A stretch of DNA of 64,000 nt from Paenibacillus sp. FSL R7-0345 (GCF_038595055.1 NZ_CP152002.1:6630501-6694500), one strand, 5' to 3'. Counted from the stretch's first letter, positions 8,850 through 18,486 are shown. Numbers and translations: made by a program. The notes: generated by a model from the sequence alone, not told the origin.

Positions 8850-8967
8850 GGGGTTAGTTTTAAGGATAAGAAGGTTTTTCTGCGTTAAACCTTTCGGCGG
8901 ACGTTACCTTAAGGCGGCAAACTCCAATTCTGAAACTCTCACAGCTTACATCTGAAGCTCAAACCAT

Positions 8968-9154
8968 CTAATTGGATTTTTGCTACTTAATTCCGGTGTT
9001 TTTCTGAATTTACGGCTATTAAGTGGAAAAACGTCATCTATATTAAGCCTTATATCGCCCTGGAGGCTATTTCAGCGAAATTAAGTAACGTTTTTCCACC
9101 TAGTCTTCCGTCAGCAGCAGAAATCAGAGAATTAGATAGCAAAAATCCAACTAG
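8968..9154. repeat. 187-bp nested inverted-repeat element
   Basis: The outer arms (8968-8985 and 9137-9154) match at 17 of 18 positions around TTGGATTTTTGCTA. Inner arms AGTGGAAAAACGT (9022-9034) and ACGTTTTTCCACC (9088-9100) match at 12 of 13. The whole stretch can fold into one long cruciform. It has no coding capacity and differs from the elements at 1337 and 8541. The surrounding 8850-9356 holds nothing else I can recognise. Confidence 0.6.
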
Positions 9155-9356
9155 CTTCCGCGACAATCGCAGCGTCCGCGGATTTATCAGCTATTTCTCA
9201 TCTATATAAGAAGAAGGTAGCGGATCGCTACAGTAAATTACTGTATTACCCATCGTGATAGCTGCGCCAGAGGTGTTTTGTCCGTATTCCGCGTAACAGC
9301 CGCTTCCAGCAGGAATAGAAGCACTTTCGCACCTCAAACCAACCTTTTCCCGGCTA

Positions 9357-9401
9357 ATAAAAAAATACGCGGCAACCCGCTCTTCAAGCAGATTGCCGCG
9401 T
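9357..9401 (-). terminator. Terminator of the MHYT-GGDEF-EAL gene
   Basis: Read on the minus strand, ACGCGGCAA pairs with TTGCCGCGT and is followed by ATTTTTTTATT, 30 bases beyond the stop codon. Confidence 0.85.
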
Positions 9402-9431
9402 AAACAACGGGCAGATACGTTATGTACTTGT

Positions 9432-11444
9432 CTAAGCCGTATTCTCAATAAACCACTGGTCCAGCTCGTTCACCGGCATCGGGCGGCCGTAATAGAAGCC
9501 CTGCATGACCCGGCAGCCCAAGGACTGCAGCAGCTCGATCTGCTCGGTCGTTTCGACACCCTCGGCGACTACCTCCATATTGAGGTTGCTGGCGATGGCG
9601 ATGATATTGCTGATGATGGCCTTTTTAGAGTGCATTTTGCTTTTGCGGATAAAGACCTGGTCAATCTTGAGCGTGTTAACTGGAATCTCATCGAGATTGC
9701 CAAGTGAGGAGAAGCCTGTCCCGAAATCATCCAGAGATACGCGGACCCCGATATCCCGGAGCTTGGAGAGCTGTGCCACCGTTTCCTCCATATTGTTCAT
9801 CGCAATCGATTCGGTAATCTCCAGCTCGAGGAAATGCGGCTCCAGCCCGGAGCCCGTCAGCGCCTCTTCCACTACATCGTACAGGCTGCCGTTCTCGAAC
9901 ATCCGTGCTGACATGTTAATGGATACAGGGACATTCGCAATCTGCTCCTTATGCCAGAGCATATTCTGGGCACAGACATCATGCAGCATCCAGTAAGTAA
10001 TCGGGACGATCAGGCCGGTCTCTTCGGCAATCGGAATGAATTCCGCCGGAGAAATGAGCCCGTGTTCCGGGTGCTTCCAGCGCAGCAGCGCCTCAAGGCC
10101 GACTGTAACGTTCATCAGAGAGTCCCATTTCGGCTGATAGACAACAATAAATTCCGAGCGGGCAAGCGCTTTGCGCAGATCCTTCTCCAGCGACATGCGC
10201 CGCAGCTGAAAGCTGTTCATCTCCTGATCGAACACACTGAATTTGTTCTTGCCGGAGTCTTTTGAAGTATACAGCGCCGTGTCGGCAGCCTTCATCAGGG
10301 CCGAACGGTCTGTACCATGTGCCGGTGTCATACTAATACCGACGCTGGCCGTCACATACAGCTCATTGCCTTCTATGCTGTATGATTTCTTAAGCTCCTG
10401 CAGGATGTGCTGAGCTTCTTCCTCGGCAGTCCCGATGCTGGCACCCGGGAGGGCGATCAGAAATTCATCACCGCCGAGCCGGAATACCCTGCCTTTGGAG
10501 CCTACGCATTGTCTTAGACGGTCTGCAACCTCCTGCAGCAGCAGGTCACCGATATCATGCCCAAGGGTGTCGTTAATCGACTTGAAGCGGTCCAGATCCA
10601 CGAAGAATACGGCGCCGGTATTGACCCCGAAGAATTCGTCTTTAAAATAACGCTCCAGACCATGGCGGTTCGGCAGCTCTGTGAGCGGATCATGGTAAGC
10701 CATCCGCTCCAGCACATGCCGGTCAAGAAACACTGCCCCGCCGGAGATCGCCAGCATAAACAGGGTCACAAGTGACACGCCTGTCAGCAGAATAACGTCC
10801 GTCTCCATCACAACCGGCTTGGAGCCGAGCCAGCTATCGTATTGAATATGGCTCGTTCTGAGACTTATATAGTGCATACCGGTAACTGCGAATCCGATGA
10901 ACAGGGCGGAGCCGAACTTCCAGCGCCGGCTGAAGAACTCCTGCTCCCGGAAACGCCGGAACAAAAAAATACCGATGTAAGATGCCAGCAGGGCGATCAG
11001 AACCGAGATGCCCTGGGCAAGCGGCTCAAAATGAATGGTGCCGTTCATCTCCATAGAGGAGATTCCTATATAGTGCATAATTGAAATTCCTGTACCAAGA
11101 ATCAGTCCGCTCACAACCAGCCGCCACATCCTCTGGCGCGGCACAGCAGCAATCCACAGCGCCCCAAAGCTGCACAGCATGCTGACCAGCAGGGATAAGA
11201 CCGCTCTGCCCGGGCGGTAGCCGATCTCAAATGGGAAATGAGTAGCCATAATACCGACAAAATGCATCGCCCACATTCCGCTGCCGAGAACGCATGCAGC
11301 TGACATCAGCCAGAGCCGGCGGATTCTTCCGGAGGACTGGGGAACCTGGGAAATCAGGTTAAGTGCCGAGTAGGCTGCAGTCACAGCAAGTGCAAAAGAT
11401 AGTAAAACAATCCAAGTATTATAGTGGGTTCCCATTTGATCCAT
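9432..11444 (-). CDS. MHYT-GGDEF-EAL cyclic-di-GMP signalling protein
   Basis: The 670-residue protein has about seven membrane helices carrying three MHYT-type motifs (MWAMHFVGI, ISIMHYIGI, VTGMHYIS), a module proposed to sense gases or metals in the membrane. A GGDEF domain follows (GGDEF at 324-328, intact) and an EAL domain (E451 of EALLRW, ELEITES, DDFGTGFSSL, all metal and catalytic residues visible). It can therefore in principle both make and break c-di-GMP. The RxxD inhibitory site before GGDEF is absent. I take the ATG at 11444 rather than a GTG at 11459 because AGAGGT sits just before it. It is transcribed alone, with its own terminator. Confidence 0.92.
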   Translation of the reverse strand: MDQMGTHYNTWIVLLSFALAVTAAYSALNLISQVPQSSGRIRRLWLMSAACVLGSGMWAMHFVGIMATHFPFEIGYRPGRAVLSLLVSMLCSFGALWIAAVPRQRMWRLVVSGLILGTGISIMHYIGISSMEMNGTIHFEPLAQGISVLIALLASYIGIFLFRRFREQEFFSRRWKFGSALFIGFAVTGMHYISLRTSHIQYDSWLGSKPVVMETDVILLTGVSLVTLFMLAISGGAVFLDRHVLERMAYHDPLTELPNRHGLERYFKDEFFGVNTGAVFFVDLDRFKSINDTLGHDIGDLLLQEVADRLRQCVGSKGRVFRLGGDEFLIALPGASIGTAEEEAQHILQELKKSYSIEGNELYVTASVGISMTPAHGTDRSALMKAADTALYTSKDSGKNKFSVFDQEMNSFQLRRMSLEKDLRKALARSEFIVVYQPKWDSLMNVTVGLEALLRWKHPEHGLISPAEFIPIAEETGLIVPITYWMLHDVCAQNMLWHKEQIANVPVSINMSARMFENGSLYDVVEEALTGSGLEPHFLELEITESIAMNNMEETVAQLSKLRDIGVRVSLDDFGTGFSSLGNLDEIPVNTLKIDQVFIRKSKMHSKKAIISNIIAIASNLNMEVVAEGVETTEQIELLQSLGCRVMQGFYYGRPMPVNELDQWFIENTA

Positions 11445-11694
11445 AGTTGACCTCTTCACCGGTTATAATATCATTATCGTTGAGCTCATTCTCAAGTACA
11501 AAAATCTATATACAAATATCAGATAGACGGAAGAGTGTTTAGAGATCATAGAATGCTATGAGAATTGACTTTAGCTGTATTCTACCTTGTATTTGCTGGA
11601 CTGTCTAAGTAAATACTGGAACTTAGACCCTTTTTTCGAAGGCGGCAAAAAATGTCCATATTTCTCCGCCCCTGCAGCCTTTCCCGGCTGGCAG

Positions 11695-13338
11695 CTATTG
11701 CTCCTGCAGCTCCGCCGGGGGAAAAGTAATCCGCCAGATCCACCAATTTGCAATTACCAGAACTGGAGCGTAGATGTAAATTCCAAACGGGATCAGACTG
11801 ACTACATAATGAAGTCCCGCCAGCCCTATCAGAATAAAGATCTGCACAAAGGCGATTCCTGTAAAATCCTTTTGCTTAGCAGCGCTATACTGCTCCGAGA
11901 ACGGCAGCGCCTTCGGCAGAAGCCGGAAGCACAGCACCGAATACAGCAGCAGAGCAGGCAATACAACAATCAGGTGCGGCAGAAAGCGCGTACCGAATAA
12001 CCACGTGAAGATGGCCCCTTCAATGACCAGAAGCGGGATCTGCAGGCGGAGAATCGCCGCCTTGAGCATTCCGCAATAGACCGGGGACATACCTGGCAGC
12101 GGAATAGTCCTGTAAATCCAGGCTGCCCGGTAGCTTGTCGAATAACGCAGCATCTGCACAGCTGTCGGCATCAGCAGCGCACAGAGATAAATAAACAGGA
12201 ACGCTGCGGTGCCGCGAAGATCCTCCAGGTTGCCGCCGCCCCACAGAACATTAAAGATGAAGATAAACGGCAAAATCAGCGACAGGCCAAAGTTAGGATA
12301 GACCTTAAGCTTGAAATCCCGCTCATTACGCATCATTGACCAGGTGAAACGGAAGAACAAGGCTTCCTCCTTACCCATGCAGAATATATCCGCTAACCGG
12401 CGGGCAACATTCCCGGTGTCTTTACCGGCCCCGTCCTCTGACGCCAGCTTCTGCAGGCTCCGTTCAAACAGCGGCATCAGCCTGATATATACAGCCAGCA
12501 GCAGCAACGGAACCACCAGGGCTAGCACGGACATCACGGCCAGATGAGCCGACCGGTTGCCGCTCAGCAGAAGCTCAAACGGTGCTGCGAACCAGGCCGG
12601 CGCAACCAGATACTGCCACCAGGCCGGTTTATAGGACACCGTAAGATCTGCAAGGTTGAACATGCGGGAAACCAGCTGGTAACCTACCGTAATTCCTATG
12701 GACAAAATGATCTGCACATAATTAATGATGTCCTTCAGCTTTTCCCCGTCAAAGACCCGCATAATCAGTAAATAGATCAGTGCTGTAATGACAAGAATCA
12801 GACAATCCAGCAGAATAATAGCCGCGGCATAGAGAAGGAAAAAGACGATGCCCTGCTTGAACAAGGACACAATCAGCGAGGGGCCCGTAATGGTCAAGGT
12901 TAAAGTAAGCAGATAGATCAGGATATGTAAGCTTTTAGCCATATTCAAAGTACGGCGGTCAACCGGCTTGGAGAACAGGATATTTTTATCCCTCAGATCC
13001 AGCATGACCGAGGAAAAGTCTGAGATCAGCGTCGTTGCGATCATAAACATCAGAATAGCGAAGGTGATGCTCATAGAAAAGATATAATTGCTGTCCTGCA
13101 CAACGAAAAGAATCAGCATCAGCCCCAGCAGCAGATAGATCCACTGAATCCGGAAGGGTGAACCTTCTGCATCAGCCTTCTTGCTATCCTTCCCTCCGGC
13201 CAGTACGGTCGGGGTACGCCTGCTGTCCATGGTCAGCTTGACCTGGAGAATGCTGCGCAGCACAGGGTAATTAACCCCGATTCTCCGGAAACCTCCCTGC
13301 AGCCGGTCAAGCAGCTTCAGCACATAAAATTCATTCAT
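11695..13338 (-). CDS. ABC-2-type exporter, membrane subunit
   Basis: The protein (547 residues from ATG 13338) has about twelve hydrophobic segments and no ATPase motifs. Its ATG overlaps the end of the upstream ATPase gene (ATGAATGA), so the two are translationally coupled and should form one transporter. The N-terminal 60 residues look cytoplasmic (VLKLLDRLQGGFRRIGVNYPV). It resembles the large 'putative ABC exporter' permeases of Bacillales rather than a small ABC-2 permease. The substrate is unknown. An upstream in-frame start was rejected because it lies within the ATPase gene without a ribosome binding site. Confidence 0.8.
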   Translation of the reverse strand: MNEFYVLKLLDRLQGGFRRIGVNYPVLRSILQVKLTMDSRRTPTVLAGGKDSKKADAEGSPFRIQWIYLLLGLMLILFVVQDSNYIFSMSITFAILMFMIATTLISDFSSVMLDLRDKNILFSKPVDRRTLNMAKSLHILIYLLTLTLTITGPSLIVSLFKQGIVFFLLYAAAIILLDCLILVITALIYLLIMRVFDGEKLKDIINYVQIILSIGITVGYQLVSRMFNLADLTVSYKPAWWQYLVAPAWFAAPFELLLSGNRSAHLAVMSVLALVVPLLLLAVYIRLMPLFERSLQKLASEDGAGKDTGNVARRLADIFCMGKEEALFFRFTWSMMRNERDFKLKVYPNFGLSLILPFIFIFNVLWGGGNLEDLRGTAAFLFIYLCALLMPTAVQMLRYSTSYRAAWIYRTIPLPGMSPVYCGMLKAAILRLQIPLLVIEGAIFTWLFGTRFLPHLIVVLPALLLYSVLCFRLLPKALPFSEQYSAAKQKDFTGIAFVQIFILIGLAGLHYVVSLIPFGIYIYAPVLVIANWWIWRITFPPAELQEQ

Positions 13339-14131
13339 AGGAATCACCTTCACCAATAACGGCAACGAATTCCCCGGCAATATCCCGGAAACGGTCAAAT
13401 CCCGTCAGCTCATTAAAAATCGCCTCAAGCGAGCCTTCCCGGCTCTTCTCCTTCAGCTCGGCAAAGCTTCCGTCCGCTACAATATCCCCGCCGTTAATCA
13501 GGATGATCCGGCTGCTGATTTTCTCAACCACGTCCATAATATGCGAGGAGTAAAAAATCGTCTTGCCGCGGGCAGCAAGCGATGCAAAAATCTCCTTAAC
13601 AATCATTACACTGTTGGCATCCAGCCCGCTCAGCGGCTCATCCAGAAACAGGATATCCGGATCATGCAGCATGCTTGAGATCAGCAGTACCTTCTGCTTC
13701 ATTCCCTTGGAATACGAGGAAATCCGCATATCGTAAGCGTGTTCCATGTTAAGCAGCTCCATCAGCCGCTGTGCTTTCTGCTCGGCATCCGTCCGTTTCA
13801 TCCCGTAAAGCTCACCGATAAACCCCAGATATTCCTTGGCCGTCAGGCTGTCATAAAGCTCGGCAACCTCCGGCACATAACCGATCCGTCTTTTGTAGGC
13901 AGCATCTCCGTCTGAAATATCCCTGCCAAAAATCCGCACCGTACCCGTATAGCCTTCGACCAGGCCCAGCATAATTTTAACTGTAGTGCTCTTCCCAGCC
14001 CCGTTCGGTCCGATATAGCCGATAATCTGGCCGGGATACACTTCTAGGTCAATTCCCCGCAGCACCATTCTGTCACTATAATTCATCCATAGGCCTTCTA
14101 TTGCGATAACCGGTTCTAGCGCCTGGCTCAT
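13331..14131 (-). CDS. ABC transporter ATP-binding protein (exporter type)
   Basis: The 266-residue ATPase has Walker A GPNGAGKST, a Q-loop region (RRIGYVPEVAELYDSLTA, with E where many relatives have Q), signature SYSKGMKQK, Walker B ILFLDEPLSGLD and the switch histidine in FYSSHIMD. This layout is typical of ABC-2 export ATPases of the NatA/CcmA/YtrB type. The start is ATG 14131, after GAAGGGAG. It is the first gene of a two-gene operon with the membrane subunit. Function is cytoplasmic, energising export of an unknown substrate. Confidence 0.9.
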   Translation of the reverse strand: MSQALEPVIAIEGLWMNYSDRMVLRGIDLEVYPGQIIGYIGPNGAGKSTTVKIMLGLVEGYTGTVRIFGRDISDGDAAYKRRIGYVPEVAELYDSLTAKEYLGFIGELYGMKRTDAEQKAQRLMELLNMEHAYDMRISSYSKGMKQKVLLISSMLHDPDILFLDEPLSGLDANSVMIVKEIFASLAARGKTIFYSSHIMDVVEKISSRIILINGGDIVADGSFAELKEKSREGSLEAIFNELTGFDRFRDIAGEFVAVIGEGDSYE

Positions 14132-14249
14132 AAGTATAGAAACTCCCTTCAGCAGCTGTAGTAGGAAATAAGGAAATGAAATCATTTGTTTTCCAGCAAT
14201 ATTCCTATTCTACCAAAATTCAACTTAGGCAGGCTATTATAATTATCCG

Positions 14250-14280
14250 CAGCAAAAAGGCGGCCCGGGGGCCGCCTCCT
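14250..14280 (-). terminator. Terminator of the S-layer-anchored protein operon
   Basis: On the minus strand AGGCGGCC-CCCGG-GGCCGCCT is followed by TTTTTG, 25 bases after the stop codon of the gene at 14306. Confidence 0.85.
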
Positions 14281-14305
14281 GCTCTTTTACCGCTATTGTT
14301 ACAGA

Positions 14306-17300
14306 TTATTTGGACAGCAGGTTGTAGATAACCTGGGCTGCCTGGGCCCGTGTCGACAATCCCTGAGGATCGAGCTTGCCGTTATTTCCTTCAATAATGC
14401 CGCCTGCTGTAAGAGCCTGCAGCGCTTCCTGTGCATAGGCTGCAACCTGTGCAGCATCGCTATACCCGGACAATCCGGCAGATGCGGTTCCTTCAGGCAG
14501 CTCATTCAGGATTTTCAGCGAGCGGTACAGCAGTGTGAACAGCTCCTGACGTGTAATCTGGTCATCCGGTTTAAACCGGTTATCCCCGGAGCCTGTTGCC
14601 ACTCCAAGCTTTTTGGCTGAGGCTAAGTAACCGGTATAGTACGTGTTGCCGGCATCCGCAAAGTTAACAGCACCAGCCTCTTCCGGTGCAATGCCGTAAG
14701 CTTTCAGCAGCAGCACTACGAACTGGCCTCTCGTAAGCGCAGCATTCGGGCTATAGTTATTGGCATCCGTGCCGGAAGTGATGCTTCTGGCTGCCAGGTA
14801 GCCGATTGCCTCGCTGTACCAGGAGGATGACGCTACATCAGTAAAGCTGACCGGATTGTATCCGATGATATATTGCGAGAAATGGGTGGTTACAAAATCC
14901 ACCTTGCCCGATGCGGCCTGATAATTTCCGCGTACAGTCTCCAGACTGCCTTCAGGCGTAATGTAGTAGATAACTACAGCATGGGCAGCCTCACCCGCCT
15001 GCAGCGTATAGGCAACACTAACCTTAACTTTGCCGCCGCCAAATTCGCTGACATTGCTGTCTCCCGCTTTTACCGCCAGGTCATATACCGGTCTGTCGCC
15101 AAGCACCGCTTTGCCTTCTTCGTTCAAAGACACTTTGGCAATGGTAATACTGATATCCCCCGCATCGGCTGCTCCGCTGATCGCTGCTGCCGTCTGGGCA
15201 TCAAAGGTGATGGTTCCCACATTAGCATAATTGATTTTGATGACCGCATCGGTGCTTTCCGCAATGGCATTAAAAGCGCTTCTTGGCAGCTTCAGCTCTG
15301 CCGTCTGTGTCAGGGCTGAAGACGCTACTTCAATCTCCAGCACAGCCTGCTTGCCTTCAGCTTCAGCTTTTTTGGCACTGTCGGCAAGCTGCTGGACTTC
15401 AGCCGCTGTAAGGGTCGCAGTAGTCACACCTGTCGCTTCATCCGTAGTGACTGCAGCTTTGGCTACTGCCGTTACGGTGTTGCCGGAAGTAGTCGTCGCA
15501 GGGGCTGGAGTAGCCGCCGGAGCCACGGCACCTCCGCCAGAGGAGTTGTTCCCGTTAGAAGGAGCTGTGTATGCCGGAACCACGACATCCGTTACCTTAC
15601 CTGCCTTATATCCCTCTTTTGCTACAAATCTTACATGATACGTCCCCGGAACAAGTCCGGTAATCTCCACATCGGTTGCATATACATATTCCGTTACTGT
15701 GGACAGCTTATACTCCAGTGCCTTTGTTGTCCCTGTAATACGTCCGTCCTTGTTCTCCGGCGTAGTCGGGGCAACACCGGCAAGACCGGTCGGTGCAGCC
15801 TGCTCACCGTAAGCCGGAACCTCTATTGCAACGGATTCTCCTGCGTTATAAGGAATTGCTGTTGCACCGTCTAGAGCAGTCGGTCCCTGATAGCCAGGCT
15901 TGGAAGCATATCGGACCAGATAAGTTCCCGGTGCAAGACCGGTGATGGCTTCCCCGGTTACCGCAGTGTACACGGTATCCGTAACACTTCTGTATTCCAG
16001 TGTTTTGTTCAGCGTGCCGGTAATCTTCCCGTCACTGGCTCCGGCAGCAGTAGGGGCTGCTCCGTTCAGTCCGGATGGTACAGCTTCAAGTCTGGAGAAG
16101 ATGCTGTTCAGCGCCTTAACCGTATTGTTGAATCTGTGTCCTGTAGGATAGGTAGTATTTCTGGTATCCACATAAGTCGGCTGGATATTCTCCCAGCTGT
16201 ACATCAATTCCACATGTCCGAGAATCGGTGCGCTGTTGCCGTCTGCATCCTTATTGTCCTTGTTGTAAGTGAACAGGTATGGCACCTGCAGCCGGTCACC
16301 TGTAATGGTGTTGCCGTTCGCATCAACATAGCTGATAACCGAAGGCTTTGCAGCTGTGTTGTTTTCTGTCTTGATATTGGTCAGATAAGTCTCAACCAGA
16401 TCCACATACAGCTTGGCATAAGCATGATTCGTGGTCCGGATCTGCAGCTCGTTGTTATTATGCGGGTTCGCACTGCCTTTGGTCCCGCTGTTGTTGCCTG
16501 ACTCGGCAACAGTCACACCGGCGTCAAGCTTCGTATCGAAGAAGTAGACCTTACCGATATTATGTTTTTTGGCATATTCGTTGATGTACTTAATGATGGC
16601 CTGTGTGTTCGGGCACCAGGAGCCGCCGAACAATATCGCATAATTGCCCTGGCTGGCAAGAATCAGCTTCAGCTGGTGATAAGTCACATGCTCAAACACA
16701 AGGTCTCCGTCGGCCTCCGTGAAGATCGTCGGCTTGCCTTCATTCTCACCCTCATAATTCAGATTGAAGGCTGCTTTGATATAAGCCGATTCATCAATCA
16801 CGTTGTAAGTACCCACAGCGCCGAGCACCTTGCCCACCTGGGCTTTATACGCACTGACCTTAGCTGTATCCAGCGCACCGCCGGTCTGGAAATCACTCCA
16901 GGACTTGCTTTCGTTCAGATAAGCAACGACCGGTGCCTTATTGCCGTTAGCATCGACATTGTTTTTGTTATAAATGAACAGGAACGGGGATTCAATTTTA
17001 TTAGCGGTAACCGTCTGCCCGTCTTTAGTAACATAGCTTACATTGTGCTCAGGATCATTTTTATCATAAAGATTCAGGTTCTTCAGATATTTACTAACCA
17101 GATCCACATATTTGTAGGCAAATTTATTCGAGCTGTCCGCAATATTAAGACTGTCGCCATCCAGCCGGGTATCAAAATTGTATACGGTCGATACTCCATA
17201 CTCCTTGGCTACCTCATTGATAAAACCGATCTCGGCCTGGGTCTGCTCACTCCACGCACCGCCCACCAGCACCGCATAGTTCCCTTCACTTTCAAACAGA

Positions 17301-17530
17301 TGGACAATATCCTCATAGGTTGCTGTCTTGAAGACATGGTTCTCATCATTCAGGTGCTCATACACGTTGTTAAAATAGTTATAATGGCTGACTTGCCCTT
17401 CAGGCAGGCTGCTCAGGACAGCTTCCGCCTGTGCCGCCGGATCTGCCTTGGCGGCGTGAACCGGCAGGACAAGCAGGGAGGCTGCCAGGAAAAGCGATAG
17501 TATTTTTTTGGTTTTTAGCGGTCGTATCAT
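14306..17530 (-). CDS. S-layer-anchored protein with tandem thioredoxin-like and Ig-like domains
   Basis: The 1074-residue protein has a signal peptide (KTKKILSLFLAASLLVLPVHA). Two homologous blocks of about 220 residues follow (about 65-250 and 280-460), each thioredoxin-like: NYAVLVGGAWSEQTQ at 84-98 and NYAILFGGSWCPNTQ near 296-310. The first has no cysteine at the active-site position, the second a single one (C306), so a normal CXXC disulfide chemistry is absent. Two Ig/fibronectin-like repeats with the pattern ITGL-PGTY-VR come next, then a Ser/Gly/Pro linker, a beta-rich region and three SLH domains (about 895-1072) that bind pyruvylated cell-wall polymer. It lies 85 bp downstream of the Ala/Pro-rich gene, no terminator between. 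ATG follows GAGGTG. Function unknown. Confidence 0.85.
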   Translation of the reverse strand: MIRPLKTKKILSLFLAASLLVLPVHAAKADPAAQAEAVLSSLPEGQVSHYNYFNNVYEHLNDENHVFKTATYEDIVHLFESEGNYAVLVGGAWSEQTQAEIGFINEVAKEYGVSTVYNFDTRLDGDSLNIADSSNKFAYKYVDLVSKYLKNLNLYDKNDPEHNVSYVTKDGQTVTANKIESPFLFIYNKNNVDANGNKAPVVAYLNESKSWSDFQTGGALDTAKVSAYKAQVGKVLGAVGTYNVIDESAYIKAAFNLNYEGENEGKPTIFTEADGDLVFEHVTYHQLKLILASQGNYAILFGGSWCPNTQAIIKYINEYAKKHNIGKVYFFDTKLDAGVTVAESGNNSGTKGSANPHNNNELQIRTTNHAYAKLYVDLVETYLTNIKTENNTAAKPSVISYVDANGNTITGDRLQVPYLFTYNKDNKDADGNSAPILGHVELMYSWENIQPTYVDTRNTTYPTGHRFNNTVKALNSIFSRLEAVPSGLNGAAPTAAGASDGKITGTLNKTLEYRSVTDTVYTAVTGEAITGLAPGTYLVRYASKPGYQGPTALDGATAIPYNAGESVAIEVPAYGEQAAPTGLAGVAPTTPENKDGRITGTTKALEYKLSTVTEYVYATDVEITGLVPGTYHVRFVAKEGYKAGKVTDVVVPAYTAPSNGNNSSGGGAVAPAATPAPATTTSGNTVTAVAKAAVTTDEATGVTTATLTAAEVQQLADSAKKAEAEGKQAVLEIEVASSALTQTAELKLPRSAFNAIAESTDAVIKINYANVGTITFDAQTAAAISGAADAGDISITIAKVSLNEEGKAVLGDRPVYDLAVKAGDSNVSEFGGGKVKVSVAYTLQAGEAAHAVVIYYITPEGSLETVRGNYQAASGKVDFVTTHFSQYIIGYNPVSFTDVASSSWYSEAIGYLAARSITSGTDANNYSPNAALTRGQFVVLLLKAYGIAPEEAGAVNFADAGNTYYTGYLASAKKLGVATGSGDNRFKPDDQITRQELFTLLYRSLKILNELPEGTASAGLSGYSDAAQVAAYAQEALQALTAGGIIEGNNGKLDPQGLSTRAQAAQVIYNLLSK

Positions 17531-17614
17531 GTATGCACCTCGTCTTTTGGAATTGGATTACAGCTCATCTGAAGCCGGACCGGGGAGATTCAGGACGTAC
17601 GCTTTGCCTGCCGC

Positions 17615-18382
17615 TTACGGGCAGATCTCTTCCTCGGCCGCTGGTGCAGGTGCGGCTGCAGGCTCAGCAGCTGGTGCACTTACCGTTTCTGCCGGTGCGC
17701 TTACTGTGCTTGATTGTGCAGGTGCCGGAGCTGCGCTTGCTTTCGCCTTCACCACTTCCGTTGTCGAGAACGTAACGGCCTTGGCCGGTGCAGGTGTCGC
17801 TGCCGGCTCAGCTTTAGCCGCTGGTTCAGCCTTGGCCGCCGGTGCAGGTGCTGCAGTCGCAGCAGGCTGTGCAGCCTGGGCTGTTACCTTAACAGGCGCA
17901 GCAGTCGCTGCCCCCTTTGCAGCCTGCGGCTTGGCAGGCTCAGCTGCTGCCGGAGCTGCGGTTGCCGCTGCCTTCACCGGAGCAGCAGCCGCTGCTGCGG
18001 CAACGGCCTGCGGCGCTGTGCCCGCAGCCGCCTGCTTCACGGCAGCGGCAGCAGGCGCAACCGCCGGTGCTGCCGGCTGGGCAGCTTCCGCAGGTGCTGC
18101 CGGTGCCGCTGTTGCCTGCGGCTGTACCGCTTCAGCCGCTGCAACTTCTGCCGCCGGCCCTGTGCTCACCGCCGGTGCTGCCTCTGCGGCAGCCTGCGGC
18201 TCGGCAGCAGGCGCTGCCGTTGCTTCAGGCTCCGGTGCGCTTTGCGCCGGTGCAGCTTCAGCAACAGCTGCCGGAGCAGCAGCTGCGTCAGCTGTGGTTT
18301 CATTCTTGGCCGACACCGCTACAAAGGTTAGTGCAGAGAACACTACGGCTCCCGCAACAATAGCAATCGTAAGTTTTTTCAT
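17615..18382 (-). CDS. Secreted alanine/proline-rich low-complexity protein
   Basis: From ATG 18382 (after AAGGATGGG) the protein has 255 residues: a signal peptide or membrane anchor (KKLTIAIVAGAVVFSALTFVAVSA) followed almost entirely by Ala/Pro/Glu/Lys/Thr low-complexity sequence with AAPA-, PAAE- and KAEPA-type repeats, ending EEEICP. I recognise no folded domain. The composition suggests an extended, wall-spanning linker or a proline-rich surface polypeptide. It is the first gene of an operon with the SLH protein. The frame after the stop codon also codes 18 more residues, perhaps a recent loss of a short tail. Earlier in-frame starts lack a signal peptide at the right place and lie across the leader hairpin. 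Confidence 0.6.
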   Translation of the reverse strand: MKKLTIAIVAGAVVFSALTFVAVSAKNETTADAAAAPAAVAEAAPAQSAPEPEATAAPAAEPQAAAEAAPAVSTGPAAEVAAAEAVQPQATAAPAAPAEAAQPAAPAVAPAAAAVKQAAAGTAPQAVAAAAAAAPVKAAATAAPAAAEPAKPQAAKGAATAAPVKVTAQAAQPAATAAPAPAAKAEPAAKAEPAATPAPAKAVTFSTTEVVKAKASAAPAPAQSSTVSAPAETVSAPAAEPAAAPAPAAEEEICP

Positions 18383-18437
18383 AAGTAATCCCATCCTTTT
18401 CTTCATAATAGTTAAGATCCCGGCGTTTTCGAGCAAC

Positions 18438-18486
18438 AAAAAAAGATCCAACATAGATACGCATAGCTGCGTCTCATGCTGAATCT
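18438..18486 (-). terminator. Terminator-like hairpin in the leader of the surface-protein operon
   Basis: On the minus strand, about 19 nt (18468-18486) pair, allowing G-U pairs and one bulge, with 18444-18463 around a GCTA loop, followed at once by seven Ts. It lies between the operon promoter at 18530-18558 and the first start codon at 18382, so it can only end a leader transcript of about 85 nt: an attenuator or a small RNA. Confidence 0.7.

Noticed and set aside
9191-9448. 85-codon minus-strand frame
   Set aside because: It starts inside the MHYT-GGDEF-EAL gene and runs through that gene's terminator hairpin.
16562-17500. 312-codon plus-strand frame
   Set aside because: Antisense to the signal peptide and first thioredoxin-like block of the SLH protein; no start signals.
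17508-18482. Long plus-strand frame of 324 codons, Ala-rich, opposite the Ala/Pro-rich gene
   Set aside because: It mirrors the GCN/CCN repeats of the minus-strand gene, has no ribosome binding site, and the minus-strand frame has a signal peptide and promoter.
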